Below are positions 40,599 through 49,030 of a stretch of 64,000 nucleotides of DNA, one piece after another (position 1 is the first letter of the stretch; every line of letters starts with the position of its first letter). A program made the translations under genes and the position numbers. The stretch spans positions 1-64,000 of the forward strand of contig NZ_JABXKP010000054.1 in assembly GCF_017114985.1 (NCBI RefSeq). The letters run 5' to 3'. This stretch comes from Nostoc sp. JL33 (GTDB lineage: Bacteria; Cyanobacteriota; Cyanobacteriia; Cyanobacteriales; Nostocaceae). The notes under the pieces are model-generated. The model did no database searches, was not told the DNA's origin, and saw only the letters and a list, made by a program, of their open reading frames with translations.

Positions 40599-42461
40599 TT
40601 AGGAATAAGTAACTGTATCTAACTGAGTAATCCACTGCGTAATTTGTCCGCGCCTCTCAGCACTTACTAGATCAATCGCGGCTTTAATCGCTGGTTTTTT
40701 ATAGATTTCCCATAAATCAGAAATCATCCCAATGTCTTCACAGATTTCCAGATCAGCCGCTATTGCTGTCAGATTTTCTTCGGTCAACCATTCCTTCATT
40801 TCGTTATCATACTGTGCTTTCATTTGGTTGAGTCTGTCTTTTTCTAAACCAGACAAATTACTCCAAATAACTTTCTTCACATTGTCTGGACGAAGAGACA
40901 TAATTCGGGTTACATTTTCCCATTCAGTAGCGTTGCGAACACGGGAGACTAAACATTTTATGCTGTACTCAAATGCCCATTCTGGACATGACAGTAGTTG
41001 AATAGCGTAAATTAGCTCCGAGAGAGTTAGTTCTTGGCAATTTAAAAACCAGTTTTTGATTGTGTCATTATAGAATAATAGCTTTTTTTCTTGGCTTCTA
41101 AACTTGCGCTTTTTGGCTGAAATAATTGGGAGCAGCAAAACAGGACGGACTTCAGCAGGAACTTCTTTAAATTCAATCTCGTTGCTAGAAACAATCACTG
41201 GTACTCCACTATTTTCTATTCCAGAATCCTCTGACAATATCCACTTAAAAGATTCGCCGCAGTTGGGACAATCCGCTTCATATTGAGTCAAAAACTCTAA
41301 TGAAGTGGAATTAAAATATTCTTTAGTACGAATTAGGGCTGGCATTGGTTTGAAAACATGGTGACAGTGTGGGCAGCATCTCACCCCAAGACTATCTTCT
41401 TCGCAGGATATCGGATCAAGGCTCCATTCTCTGTTGTCACAGGGACGACCAAGCCGAAACCAGTTATCAGTCATGTCTAGGACAGTTGCATATTCCTTAA
41501 GCGGTGCAGGGCGTAATATTCTGCCAATCATTTGCAACCAGAGAGTAACACTACTGGTGGGACGAGCAATCACCGCAGCAAGTGAGTCAGGACAATCAAA
41601 TCCCTCAGTCAGAATTGCACAATTGCTAATCACCTGCGTTTGACCATTACGAAATCTATCTAAAATTGCTTTTCGCTCAGAGTGTGGTGTATCTCCATCA
41701 AGATGCTCACAGGTGATGCCATCTGCACGAAATATTGCTGCGATCTCTTGAGAGTGCTTCACGTTGACCGCAAAAATAACTGTCTTTTGACCAGCACAAA
41801 ATTTGTTCCATTGCTTTAACACCTCAGACGGTTTGTAATCAGAAGCAACTTCTTCTAATTCTTTTCTGGTGAAGTCACGTTTTTTAGGGACTTTGTGTTT
41901 GGCATATTTAAAGCCAGCTATTAACTTATAATCTGTCAAATATCCAAGGGCTATTAATTCTTTGGTCTTAATTGAGCAAATCAGGTGGTCGAAAATATCT
42001 CGCAGTCCGTAACCATCTTCACGTCTTGGTGTCGCTGTCAATCCCAAAATGAGTGCATCTGGATAAGCATCTAGCAATTTACGGTAACTATTAGCTGAAG
42101 AATGGTGAGCTTCATCAATAATGACAACCTTCGCTATTGGGTAAGTTTGGCGACGAAAAAGAGTTTGGATACTGGCTACTTGAATTAAGGAATCAGTTGG
42201 CTTGTATCCTGCTTTAATGATTCCTGGTTGTACTTTTGTGGCTGCCGTCAGTTTCTCGCTGGCCTGGAGAATTAATTCCTCCCTGTGCGCCACTACCAAC
42301 ACACCTTCACCTTGGGCTATAAATTCAGATGCGATTGCAGCAAATATTATAGTCTTGCCGCCACCCGTACTCAGTTGCAATAATACTTTTCTAATTCCAC
42401 AAGACCAAGCAGTAAAAGTTTTTGAAACTAAATCTTGTTGGTAATCGCGCAGAATCAACAT
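40599..42461 (-). CDS. Superfamily 2 DEAD/DEAH-box helicase with zinc-binding C-terminus
   Basis: 620 residues, start ATG 42461. Motifs: RDYQQDLV near the start, LSTGGGKTIIFA (Walker A, about 30-41), VVIIDEAHHSS near 111, LILGLTATPRREDG, then helicase C with AILTEGFDCPD and LQMIGRILRPAP near 310. After the motor, CCPHCHHVF and ADCPNCGESF (about 362-400) form zinc-binding pairs, followed by a helical tail. Similar RecQ/Ssl2-like small helicases occur on phages and plasmids. No nuclease or methylase is adjacent. A role in plasmid replication or repair is inferred. Confidence 0.88.
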   Translation of the reverse strand: MLILRDYQQDLVSKTFTAWSCGIRKVLLQLSTGGGKTIIFAAIASEFIAQGEGVLVVAHREELILQASEKLTAATKVQPGIIKAGYKPTDSLIQVASIQTLFRRQTYPIAKVVIIDEAHHSSANSYRKLLDAYPDALILGLTATPRREDGYGLRDIFDHLICSIKTKELIALGYLTDYKLIAGFKYAKHKVPKKRDFTRKELEEVASDYKPSEVLKQWNKFCAGQKTVIFAVNVKHSQEIAAIFRADGITCEHLDGDTPHSERKAILDRFRNGQTQVISNCAILTEGFDCPDSLAAVIARPTSSVTLWLQMIGRILRPAPLKEYATVLDMTDNWFRLGRPCDNREWSLDPISCEEDSLGVRCCPHCHHVFKPMPALIRTKEYFNSTSLEFLTQYEADCPNCGESFKWILSEDSGIENSGVPVIVSSNEIEFKEVPAEVRPVLLLPIISAKKRKFRSQEKKLLFYNDTIKNWFLNCQELTLSELIYAIQLLSCPEWAFEYSIKCLVSRVRNATEWENVTRIMSLRPDNVKKVIWSNLSGLEKDRLNQMKAQYDNEMKEWLTEENLTAIAADLEICEDIGMISDLWEIYKKPAIKAAIDLVSAERRGQITQWITQLDTVTYS

Positions 42462-42649
42462 TCTTAACTATGTCGCTCCTTGTTCAAATTGCAATTTGCT
42501 TTCTTGACTGCTTTCTTTATAACCTCCATCTGAACCTGAGTTCATAAGATTTACTTGAATAGATCGGATGATGAAGGCGCTTAGGGGGCAAACAGAAACG
42601 CCCAAAGCGATCGCGCATAAGTTAATTATCAAAAAATAAGTTTTATTTT

Positions 42650-42671
42650 TTATAGTATAAATATACTATAA
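42650..42671. promoter_or_regulatory. Near-continuous palindrome upstream of 42711 gene
   Basis: TTATAGTATA-AA-TATACTATAA, perfect 10-bp arms with a 2-bp centre, 40 bp before the ATG at 42711. It resembles the PadR-side palindrome at 12013-12032 in the TTATAGTA half-site. Confidence 0.5.
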
Positions 42672-42710
42672 TGTGATTGCATATTTCAAATAAAAAATTG
42701 AGGAATAGAT

Positions 42711-43067
42711 ATGACAAAACCTCGTAAGAATAAACGCAACCAGAAGAATGGATTTGACCCCAAACTCATGACACCACAACAAAAAACTCTCAACCGCAAA
42801 ATCATCCAACGGTACAACCTTCTTGCAGAACAAGAGGCAGTCTCAATGGGGTTTCTACCCATTACAGGAAGTGAATGCCTTTGGGGTGTTCTTGTAGATT
42901 TCAAAGCTGGACGTAGTGACAAAGAGAGTTTTAAATGGTTTAAGCAAATGGTCAACAAGTGCCAGTGCGACCCCGAACATTTAGGCAAGTTGTACGAATC
43001 GATTCACTCAAAACTGGCAATGTACGACCAATTAATGGATACTGAATGCAAACGTTTAGGAATTTAA
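42711..43067 (+). CDS. Small basic hypothetical protein
   Basis: 118 residues, ATG 42711. The N-terminus is very basic (TKPRKNKRNQKNG), followed by helices (QQKTLNRKIIQRYNLLAEQE, SFKWFKQMVNKCQC, LGKLYESIHSKLAMYDQ). No family recognised. It has its own control elements: a 22-bp palindrome 40 bp upstream and a strong terminator hairpin 60 bp downstream, so it is an independent single-gene unit. Nucleic-acid binding is suggested by charge only. Confidence 0.6.
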   Translation: MTKPRKNKRNQKNGFDPKLMTPQQKTLNRKIIQRYNLLAEQEAVSMGFLPITGSECLWGVLVDFKAGRSDKESFKWFKQMVNKCQCDPEHLGKLYESIHSKLAMYDQLMDTECKRLGI

Positions 43068-43126
43068 ATGCTAGATTGAATTCCCATTTGGTCAAACTAT
43101 AATTAGTTAAAAATAAATCTGTAAAG

Positions 43127-43173
43127 CTAATTCATCCTCAGTTAATACTCACGCTCAACTGAGGATGAATTAG
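43127..43173. terminator. Strong hairpin terminator
   Basis: A 17-bp perfect stem, CTAATTCATCCTCAGTT at 43127-43143 pairing with 43157-43173, 13-nt loop, followed by ATTTTTA. It closes the 42711-43067 gene. Its right arm overlaps the start of the hsdR remnant. Confidence 0.7.
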
Positions 43174-43445
43174 ATTTTTATGATGCTTTGGGTTTAAATG
43201 ACACTTCTGTGTAAGCATTAGGGGATAAAATACTTCAAGCGATCGCTCGTGACTTAGTAGAGACAATCCGGCGCAACGTCACGATTGATTGGACTCTAAA
43301 AGAAAGTGTCAAAGCGAATCTGCGGAGATTAGTCAAGCGCCTGCTGCGGAAATATGGCTATCCTCCAGACAAGCAGGAGAAGGCGATGGTAACGGTGTTG
43401 CAACAGGCAGAATTGTTGTGTAGGGATTGGGAGCGTGAGGTTTGA
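43160..43445 (+). pseudogene. hsdR: Remnant of the C-terminus of a type I restriction enzyme HsdR
   Basis: The frame ending at TGA 43443-43445 reads FYDALGLNDTSV, an in-frame TAA near 43213, then [40 protein letters not shown] and [18 protein letters not shown]. This is the conserved extreme C-terminus of HsdR (DUF3387 region). There is no start and nothing of the motor or nuclease remains. It shows that a type I restriction system once stood at this site. Confidence 0.75.
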
Positions 43446-43654
43446 TACCATGTCTGGGCTGCGATCGCTCCATAGCATCTGGGCTTTGAAAAAACGGATC
43501 GCTTTTCATCTATCATCAGTTTATTGCTATCAAAATTGATATCAAATGGCTGAGGACAAGACCCCACCTAGCGTTCCGGATTCGTGTCCCGACTGCTTTA
43601 ATTCCAGTAGTACGCCAACTATCTAAACTGCATAGAGAGGGGCATACAATTTCC

Positions 43655-44062
43655 TTGCTGCAAAGCTTGGAGGAATTAATATCTAAGTTTGATAGCAAGA
43701 TTGATATCAATAATTCCGGGAGATTGGATCAGAAGCTAGAAAATCTGGAATCCCATCTCGACACTAAACTAGAAACAATTACCAAGAAGTTGGAACTCAT
43801 AGAGAAGGCAATTACTTCTGGTACATACAGCAACACCAGACCTCGAAGACAAGCGCACCCGTACCAACAACCCCAAGTTGAACTCCTTCCCAGAAATAAT
43901 GAAAGTTTAGCCCAAAGGCTTGCTGTAAGCCACCAAAGTCTCATTGCAGAAAGGGAAAACAAGAGCGTCAAAGAATTTATCAGTTGGTCGCGTAACCGTG
44001 ACCCCATGAGCGTGGGATGGGAATGGAATGTAAAAGACGGACTTTACCATCCGGTGAAATAA
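43655..44062 (+). CDS. Coiled-coil / C-terminal DNA-binding-like protein (paralogue of the gene at 3-839)
   Basis: From the first usable start (TTG 43655) 135 residues. The frame is open from 43490 and upstream encodes an RHH-like FRIRVPTALIPVVRQLSKLH, so the true protein may be longer, but no ATG is in that frame; the nearby ATG at about 43546 is off by one. After LLQSLEELISKFDSKIDI comes a coiled coil (KLENLESHLDTKLETITKKL), then a linker and the C-terminal LAQRLAVSHQSLIAERENKS with FISWSRNRDPMSVGWEW. Same family as 3-839 and 39.8 kb. It may be a partly broken copy. Confidence 0.5.
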   Translation: MLQSLEELISKFDSKIDINNSGRLDQKLENLESHLDTKLETITKKLELIEKAITSGTYSNTRPRRQAHPYQQPQVELLPRNNESLAQRLAVSHQSLIAERENKSVKEFISWSRNRDPMSVGWEWNVKDGLYHPVK

Positions 44063-44096
44063 TTTCAACTGTCTCCGCAATAGGGTTCGTCTGTAT

Positions 44097-45026
44097 TTAA
44101 ACCCGTGGCAAGTGCAAAGCACTACTGTCTCCAGGGCGAATGTGAATGTATCCTGCCGTTGTGGAAATATCGGCGTGGCCCATAGTTTGCTGGAGCAACG
44201 GGATAGGCGTACCCCTCTCAGCATTGTGCGTAGCGTGACTATGCCTGAGCCAGTGACAACTAACTTTCTCCATCAGCCTGGCCCTTTCTGCTGCATCCTT
44301 AATTATTGGATCAACATTTTGACGATGGATCGGCTTATTTTTCCCGTTGCGGCTCTTGAAGACATAGGCATCTTTCGGCGCGTCTCCTCTGTAATTTATC
44401 AATTCCTGCCACAGATATTCCGGCAGTAAGATGTGACGGGACTTATCCCCCTTCCCCACAACGGTAATTTGTCCGGTGAGATTGCGTGGGGTAAAGTCCT
44501 TCCACCTTAGTCCGACTAGCTCCGACACCCGCAACCCAGCCACGTATAAAAGCTTCAATATCAACAAATCTCTAATTTGTTGACCTTTATAACGATACTC
44601 AGCCCGTTCTGTCAGCCGAATCATCAAAGCGATATCAGTTAAAGTCAGAACTTTCTCATGCAATCGCTGGTCAAGCTTCTTTAACTTAATCGCAGCACCG
44701 GGGTTTACCTTGATATAACCCGTCTTGTAAGCAAAGGAAAGCAGACTTTTCACAGATGCCATATAGGTCTTAATGGTAGGCGCTGCCAATCCCCGATTAT
44801 GCAAATGTTCAGAAAACTCCACCATATCCTCGACAGTCGTGTGAGCGATCGCCTTCCCTACCCCCGCCAAAAATCCAGTAAACTGCGCCGCATACCGCAA
44901 ATAACACTTTTGGGTACTTTGAGGCTTATCGTGCAGCCACAGTTGAACTAAGCGCTGCTGGGCATCAACCGGCGCTAAATGGGATAATTGCTTACGTCTT
45001 GCCTTGACTACGACTACTGGTGTCAT
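44097..45026 (-). CDS. Tyrosine recombinase (XerC/XerD-like integrase)
   Basis: 309 residues from ATG 45026 (a longer start at 45044 exists). An N-terminal SAM-like core-binding domain (STQKCYLRYAAQFTGFL, PTIKTYMASVKSLLSFAY) precedes the catalytic domain with VAGLRVSELVGLRWKD (first Arg), GKGDKSRHILLP (Lys), CHWLRHSHATH (H-x-x-R), QTMGHADISTTAGYIHI (His and nucleophilic Tyr). All five catalytic residues are present. Length fits Xer-type recombinases. It lies 560 bp from the first of six dif-like 28-bp sites; it is the obvious candidate to act on them and to resolve plasmid dimers. That link is inference. Confidence 0.92.
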   Translation of the reverse strand: MTPVVVVKARRKQLSHLAPVDAQQRLVQLWLHDKPQSTQKCYLRYAAQFTGFLAGVGKAIAHTTVEDMVEFSEHLHNRGLAAPTIKTYMASVKSLLSFAYKTGYIKVNPGAAIKLKKLDQRLHEKVLTLTDIALMIRLTERAEYRYKGQQIRDLLILKLLYVAGLRVSELVGLRWKDFTPRNLTGQITVVGKGDKSRHILLPEYLWQELINYRGDAPKDAYVFKSRNGKNKPIHRQNVDPIIKDAAERARLMEKVSCHWLRHSHATHNAERGTPIPLLQQTMGHADISTTAGYIHIRPGDSSALHLPRV

Positions 45027-45044
45027 AATTATCGCGGATATCAA

Positions 45045-45586
45045 AAAGACAAAAGACTAATTTTGTCTCCTTCATACACATACAGCTGTTCGGGAACAAC
45101 CAAAAGCATTTCTACTAATTTCTTTACCGAATCCCTGATATCAATTCCCCAAAACTGCTTTTTCTACAACCACAACCCATATTTAAGTATTTTTATTGCT
45201 GACAAAGGGTGTATTAAGTATCTCTCCCAAGCCTTAGCCAATGTCCAAGAGGACTGCGATCGCAACATGACCAGACCGAAGTGGAATGTACAAGGAAACT
45301 TCCCAGATTCCCAAATTGGGAATCCCAGTAAATCGCAAGTATGCGCCGAACTGTCCGAATCATTCAGCTTTTGAGCAAGTCTAGAAATTGCGATGGCGCT
45401 CTTTCTCCCACCGTAGGTGATCGCACACAGATAGTTTTTCCCCTTTGATCACGTAAGCGCCCCAAACCTTTATTTCTGGTGAACAGTGCGAACTGCTGAT
45501 CAACTATTGCGAATGCTTATATATGAGAGGTGCGGACAGGAGTGCTGGAATGCTGATTCTGCCGTTGATTAATAAGTTGCGCTTAA
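45045..45586. other. Intergenic, no convincing gene
   Basis: Between the recombinase and the dif-like site. Contains HIP1 at about 45257 and a CGATGGCGC...GTGATCGC repeat near 45392-45424. The long plus-strand frame across here overlaps the recombinase start and has no protein-like features. Confidence 0.4.
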
Positions 45587-45614
45587 CTGTTTCCAGATAT
45601 ACACATCTCGGATC
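45587..45614 (-). other. dif-like 28-bp site D
   Basis: Read on the minus strand it ends in centre TGTATA and right arm TCTGGAAACAG. The 17 bases ATGTGTATATCTGGAAA are shared exactly with the site at 58326-58353. It lies just beyond the stop of the pentapeptide gene. Confidence 0.5.
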
Positions 45615-45631
45615 AATGCCCATAGCACAGT

Positions 45632-47287
45632 TTACTCGTGAGTACTGCCATCAGGCATGATAGCGCCAGTGAGATTTGCTCCAGTCAGATTCGCACCAGT
45701 AAGGTTTGCTGAAGTGAAGTTTGATTTTGTAAGATTTGCCTTGGTCAAGATTGCCCCACGTAGGTCTGCTGAAGTGAAGTTTGCTTCACTTAAGTTTTCC
45801 TGATTGAAGTTACATCCTCGGAGATCAGCTTCACTCAAGTTTGCACCACTGAGTTTTGGATAGTTAAATGTAGCCCCACCCAGTTTTACGCCAATCAGGT
45901 TAGCGCCGTTTAAGTTTGTCCCGGATAATTTTGCATTTTTCAAATTTGCTTTATTCAATTCTGCCCCAGTCAAGTTTGTTGATTGTAGATTTGCTTCAAT
46001 CAGGTTTGAGTCATTGAGATTTGCTCCACTCAGGTTTGCCGATTCTAAGCTTGCCTGACTCAAGTTGGCTCCTTGCAGTTCTGCTCCACTTAGATTTACG
46101 TTATTGAGGTTAGCACCAGCTAAATTAGCATTTTGTAATGATGCACCCGGAGTAATAAAATACGCACCAGATTGAGCAGCGTCAAAGCCCGTTGGAAATA
46201 TAGTTGTTGGGTCGTAATAGCTATACAGAAGATTAGTTCTTTCAAGGTTAACTCCTTCCAGATTTGCCTCTATCAGCTTTACCTGACTCATATTGGCATT
46301 ACTTAAGTCTGCTCTCATCAGTTTTGCCAGTCTCATGTTTGCCCCGCTCAAATTCGCTCCACTTAGGTTTGCCATGCTGAGGTCAACCCCTCCAGATAGT
46401 TGAGATCCACTGAGATTGGCTTCACAGAAATTAGCCTCTCGCATATATGCTTGAGTTAAATCAGCTCTATTGAGGTTGGCTTTTTTCAGTGTTGCTTTCT
46501 CTAGCTTTGCCGATTTCAGTTTTGTCTTATGAAGGTATGCGTTATCTAAGTTAGCTCCAGTCAGGTTAACACCAGATAAGTCTGCCTCACTCATATCGGC
46601 TCCCCTAAGATTTGCTCCAGTCAAGTTAGCACTAGAGCCTAGAGTTTTTCCACTAAGATTTATCCCGGCTAAATTAATCCCTGTAAAATCCCGTTCTCCG
46701 GCGTTATATCGCTTTAAAAATTCTTTAGCATCGACAGGTATTTCGTGGCTAGGTTCCTCACCTGCATAAATTCTGTTGACTAACCACATTATTCTCTCAG
46801 TCTTGAATTCTGGAGCGCTGAAAGCTCTCTCTAATTGCGGCTGCTCCTCAGCTACATTAATTGGCTTATCTGGCTCAGTTTCAACAATATCTATATTTTC
46901 AGAAATAGCAATTACATCTACACACGCTAGTTGTTTTTCGGGCTTTTCAACAGGCTCAAAAAACTGCTTGATAATCTCCGTATCATCAATATTCGTCTCT
47001 TTAATAGATGGGTCAATAGTGTGGTTATTATTCAAGCCATTACTCAAATTAGACGAAAGATTGAGGTGCTGTTGCAAGTCGGCGACTTGTGCAGTTAAGA
47101 GCGCGATCGCCTCTTGCATACTTTGAAACTGCTGTATTTCAGTCCGATTATTTAATTCTTGTTTGATTTCATCCAAATAGCGTTTTAGCCATGCAATATT
47201 TTGCTTGCGGAGATTTTGCTCCTCTTCTATTTGTTCAATTCTGGAAGCTAAAGAGACTAAATCTAGTTCTGAGTCAGAGATATTCAC
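45632..47287 (-). CDS. Coiled-coil pentapeptide-repeat protein
   Basis: 551 residues. The N-terminal ~75 residues form a coiled coil (LASRIEQIEEEQNLRKQNIA, IQQFQSMQEAIALLTAQVAD). An acidic linker and a small domain (ERIMWLVNRIYAGEEPSHEI) lead to about 65 pentapeptides of the A(D/N)LXX type from residue ~200 to the end (GANLRGADMSEADLSGVNLT), interrupted once near 350-370 by YYDPTTIFPTGFDAAQSGAY. The array would fold as a right-handed quadrilateral helix. Function of such proteins is usually unknown; a few mimic DNA. Sites of the dif-like family lie on both sides. Confidence 0.9.
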   Translation of the reverse strand: MNISDSELDLVSLASRIEQIEEEQNLRKQNIAWLKRYLDEIKQELNNRTEIQQFQSMQEAIALLTAQVADLQQHLNLSSNLSNGLNNNHTIDPSIKETNIDDTEIIKQFFEPVEKPEKQLACVDVIAISENIDIVETEPDKPINVAEEQPQLERAFSAPEFKTERIMWLVNRIYAGEEPSHEIPVDAKEFLKRYNAGERDFTGINLAGINLSGKTLGSSANLTGANLRGADMSEADLSGVNLTGANLDNAYLHKTKLKSAKLEKATLKKANLNRADLTQAYMREANFCEANLSGSQLSGGVDLSMANLSGANLSGANMRLAKLMRADLSNANMSQVKLIEANLEGVNLERTNLLYSYYDPTTIFPTGFDAAQSGAYFITPGASLQNANLAGANLNNVNLSGAELQGANLSQASLESANLSGANLNDSNLIEANLQSTNLTGAELNKANLKNAKLSGTNLNGANLIGVKLGGATFNYPKLSGANLSEADLRGCNFNQENLSEANFTSADLRGAILTKANLTKSNFTSANLTGANLTGANLTGAIMPDGSTHE

Positions 47288-47467
47288 AGGTTTATAGCCA
47301 AATAAGGTGTGCCTGATGATAGTGAGTTAGCAAAAACTGTATTTGTCCAACCCTATATATAAATTGCCCAACATCAAGCCTGGAGTAACAGCCACTACCT
47401 ATGACAGAGCTTTTACTACCCACCACCAAAATCATCAGTAACCCGCGATCAAAGAATAATCTCTATA

Positions 47468-47495
47468 GCTATTCCAAAAATACACACTTATAGAA
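47468..47495 (-). other. dif-like 28-bp site A
   Basis: On the minus strand: left arm TTCTATAAGTG, centre TGTATT, right arm TTTGGAATAGC (11-6-11). It abuts the stop codon of the gene 47496-47903 and is in inverted orientation to site B at that gene's other end. Confidence 0.55.
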
Positions 47496-47903
47496 TTAGT
47501 TTAATACTGCCAGGGCTTCCCTAATTTTCTCTTTAATAGCTCCACCCCGATTTGTGGGTAGTGGCAGTGCCTCATCAAGTAGCTTAACAGCCTTTTTTAA
47601 TTTGCTCCGTATCTGCTTCAATTCCTTCCCTAAATCTGAAATCTGCTGCTTAGTGTTAGGAACTTCTTGAATCTCTACTAGCTGACGCTCTTTGACCTGA
47701 CGTACCAGTTCATCAATTTTTGCGCTGGCACTCTTATGCTTTTGGAGCCATTTTACGGTTTCCTCAAATAAGGTAAAGTTGTGCCGGACTTTTGGTTTCT
47801 TCCCCTGCATAAGCGAAGAAGGCCCCAACCTTAAATTCTTCTTGGAATTTGGGTGTAGAGTCCTTTTCTCCTTGCCAATAGTTCCACGCTTTAGTTTGCT
47901 CAT
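47496..47903 (-). CDS. Basic coiled-coil hypothetical protein, in a dif-like-flanked cassette
   Basis: 135 residues from ATG 47903; the longer frame to 47936 would be translated through site B and is rejected. N-terminus basic (MSKLKRGTIGKEKRTLH), then VRHNFTLFEETVKWLQKHKSASAKIDELV, which could be an RHH-like or helical DNA-binding part. A coiled coil follows (TKQQISDLGKELKQIRSKLK) and a tail (GGAIKEKIREALAVL). No family recognised. The gene fills almost exactly the space between two inverted 28-bp sites, like single-gene pdif modules known from other plasmids. Confidence 0.6.
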   Translation of the reverse strand: MSKLKRGTIGKEKRTLHPNSKKNLRLGPSSLMQGKKPKVRHNFTLFEETVKWLQKHKSASAKIDELVRQVKERQLVEIQEVPNTKQQISDLGKELKQIRSKLKKAVKLLDEALPLPTNRGGAIKEKIREALAVLN

Positions 47904-47904
47904 G

Positions 47905-47932
47905 TTCCATAAGTGTGTATATTTGGATAAGT
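47905..47932 (+). other. dif-like 28-bp site B
   Basis: Left arm TTCCATAAGTG, centre TGTATA (the centre of the E. coli dif site), right arm TTTGGATAAGT. It starts 2 bp upstream of the ATG of the gene 47496-47903. Confidence 0.55.
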
Positions 47933-47962
47933 CCATTTTAGCGTAGCTTTAAATGTCTGATC

Positions 47963-47990
47963 ATCCAGTAGTGTATATAATTGGATAGCC
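47963..47990 (+). other. dif-like 28-bp site B2
   Basis: A diverged copy, left ATCCAGTAGTG, centre TATATA, right ATTGGATAGCC, 30 bp after site B in the same orientation. Confidence 0.4.
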
Positions 47991-48228
47991 AACATGGACT
48001 AAAAATATCTAGTCATTTACCTACCTCAAAATTCCAGCCGAATTTCAGTTTTTTAATCCGCAGGATTTTTATATAGAGTTGGCTGAAACGGGCTTCTAGA
48101 TTTGTTTTGAGCAGTCTAGAGTGCCAAAAAAATAGCGTTTTTTATCTAGGGTTTGTCTTGAGTGAGCAGAGGAGTTATATTGCCACTGTAACGATGTCGT
48201 AGCCTGAGTCTTGAGGCAGTCCGACCAA

Positions 48229-48263
48229 TAAAAAGCACCCGACAAAACAATCAAGTGGGTGCT
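48229..48263 (-). terminator. Terminator of the small secreted-protein gene
   Basis: AGCACCC / GGGTGCT stem of 7 bp at 48234-48240 and 48257-48263; on the minus strand it is followed by a T-run. It lies 35 bp after the stop of the gene ending at 48298. Confidence 0.55.
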
Positions 48264-48297
48264 GCTAATGGTTATCTAGAATTTGTCTAAAGCTTAT

Positions 48298-48663
48298 CTA
48301 GAGGTGCGCCGATTTAATAATTTTTGCACTTACTACGGTTCCGCCTATTCCAAGTGTGCTTCCAATGCCAGAACATACTGTAGCTAAGTAAACTGCTACT
48401 GGCGGAGCGACTGGAGCAATAAAAACATCAGATGCATAACAGATTGCTGTCAAGCCTGCTACGCTACCTGCGGCACTACCCGCATTCTTAACGAATTCTT
48501 GCAAAAAATCCTTAACAAAGGAGTTGACTACCGAACCAGTATCAGCAAAGTCTGAAGAACTAGTAGCAGCGAAGGCTGGGCTAATAAAACAATTCAAAGC
48601 AATTACACAGGTCAGAAATACTGCAAACAGAGAGCGAACGATTTTCACTGGGAACATAAACAT
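48298..48663 (-). CDS. Small exported, glycine/alanine-rich hydrophobic protein
   Basis: 121 residues from ATG 48663 (MFMFPVKIVRSLFAVF); the frame upstream to 48750 looks non-coding. Signal peptide LFAVFLTCVIALNCFISPAFA with an AFA-A cleavage site. The mature part has a short amphipathic helix (SVVNSFVKDFLQEFVKNAG) and two glycine-spaced hydrophobic segments (GSAAGSVAGLTAICYASDVF, VYLATVCSGIGSTLGIGGTV) with two cysteines. GxxxG spacing suggests membrane insertion or oligomerisation. No family recognised; a bacteriocin-like or envelope role is a guess. It has its own terminator. Confidence 0.55.
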   Translation of the reverse strand: MFMFPVKIVRSLFAVFLTCVIALNCFISPAFAATSSSDFADTGSVVNSFVKDFLQEFVKNAGSAAGSVAGLTAICYASDVFIAPVAPPVAVYLATVCSGIGSTLGIGGTVVSAKIIKSAHL

Positions 48664-48915
48664 TTTTTTACTAATTGAAATGGCATTATTAGTTTGATGC
48701 TTAATTCCAGTGTTCCCACCTCCAGAAAGCACTTTGCAATCGTGGAGCATTCTTCATGCTTCCCAAACATAGCCCATGCGATCGCATGTTCCTTCCACAC
48801 GTCCCCAACCAGCATCAGCAATGGATTGGAAGAATAAACGGATATCATCAACTGTGAATTTAACTTCACAATTACATGTAGAAGCAGATGGCACTTACAA
48901 GAAAATTGACGGCAG

Positions 48916-49015
48916 GCTAAAGCTAAAAAGCTAATTTTACAAAAAGCTAAAAAGCTAACTTGCTAAATTTAGTATTTGACAAAATAATTAAATAACTCTA
49001 AGTTAAATAGCTAAT
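48916..49015. repeat. Iteron-like array upstream of parA locus 2
   Basis: Repeats of AAAAAGCTAA (48925, 48941, 48950 regions), with further GCTAAATTTA and TTAAATAGCTAATTTAA units, immediately before the ParA-type gene at 49031. Likely centromere/operator of the second partition locus. Confidence 0.6.
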
Positions 49016-49030
49016 TTAATAAATATATTT

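Noticed and set aside
40428-40622. Small plus-strand frame between the par remnant and the SF2 helicase
   Set aside because: No conserved features, overlaps the helicase 3' end, AT/GC pattern not gene-like.
44988-45374. Long plus-strand frame across the recombinase start
   Set aside because: Overlaps the start of a well-supported recombinase gene on the other strand and has no protein-like pattern.
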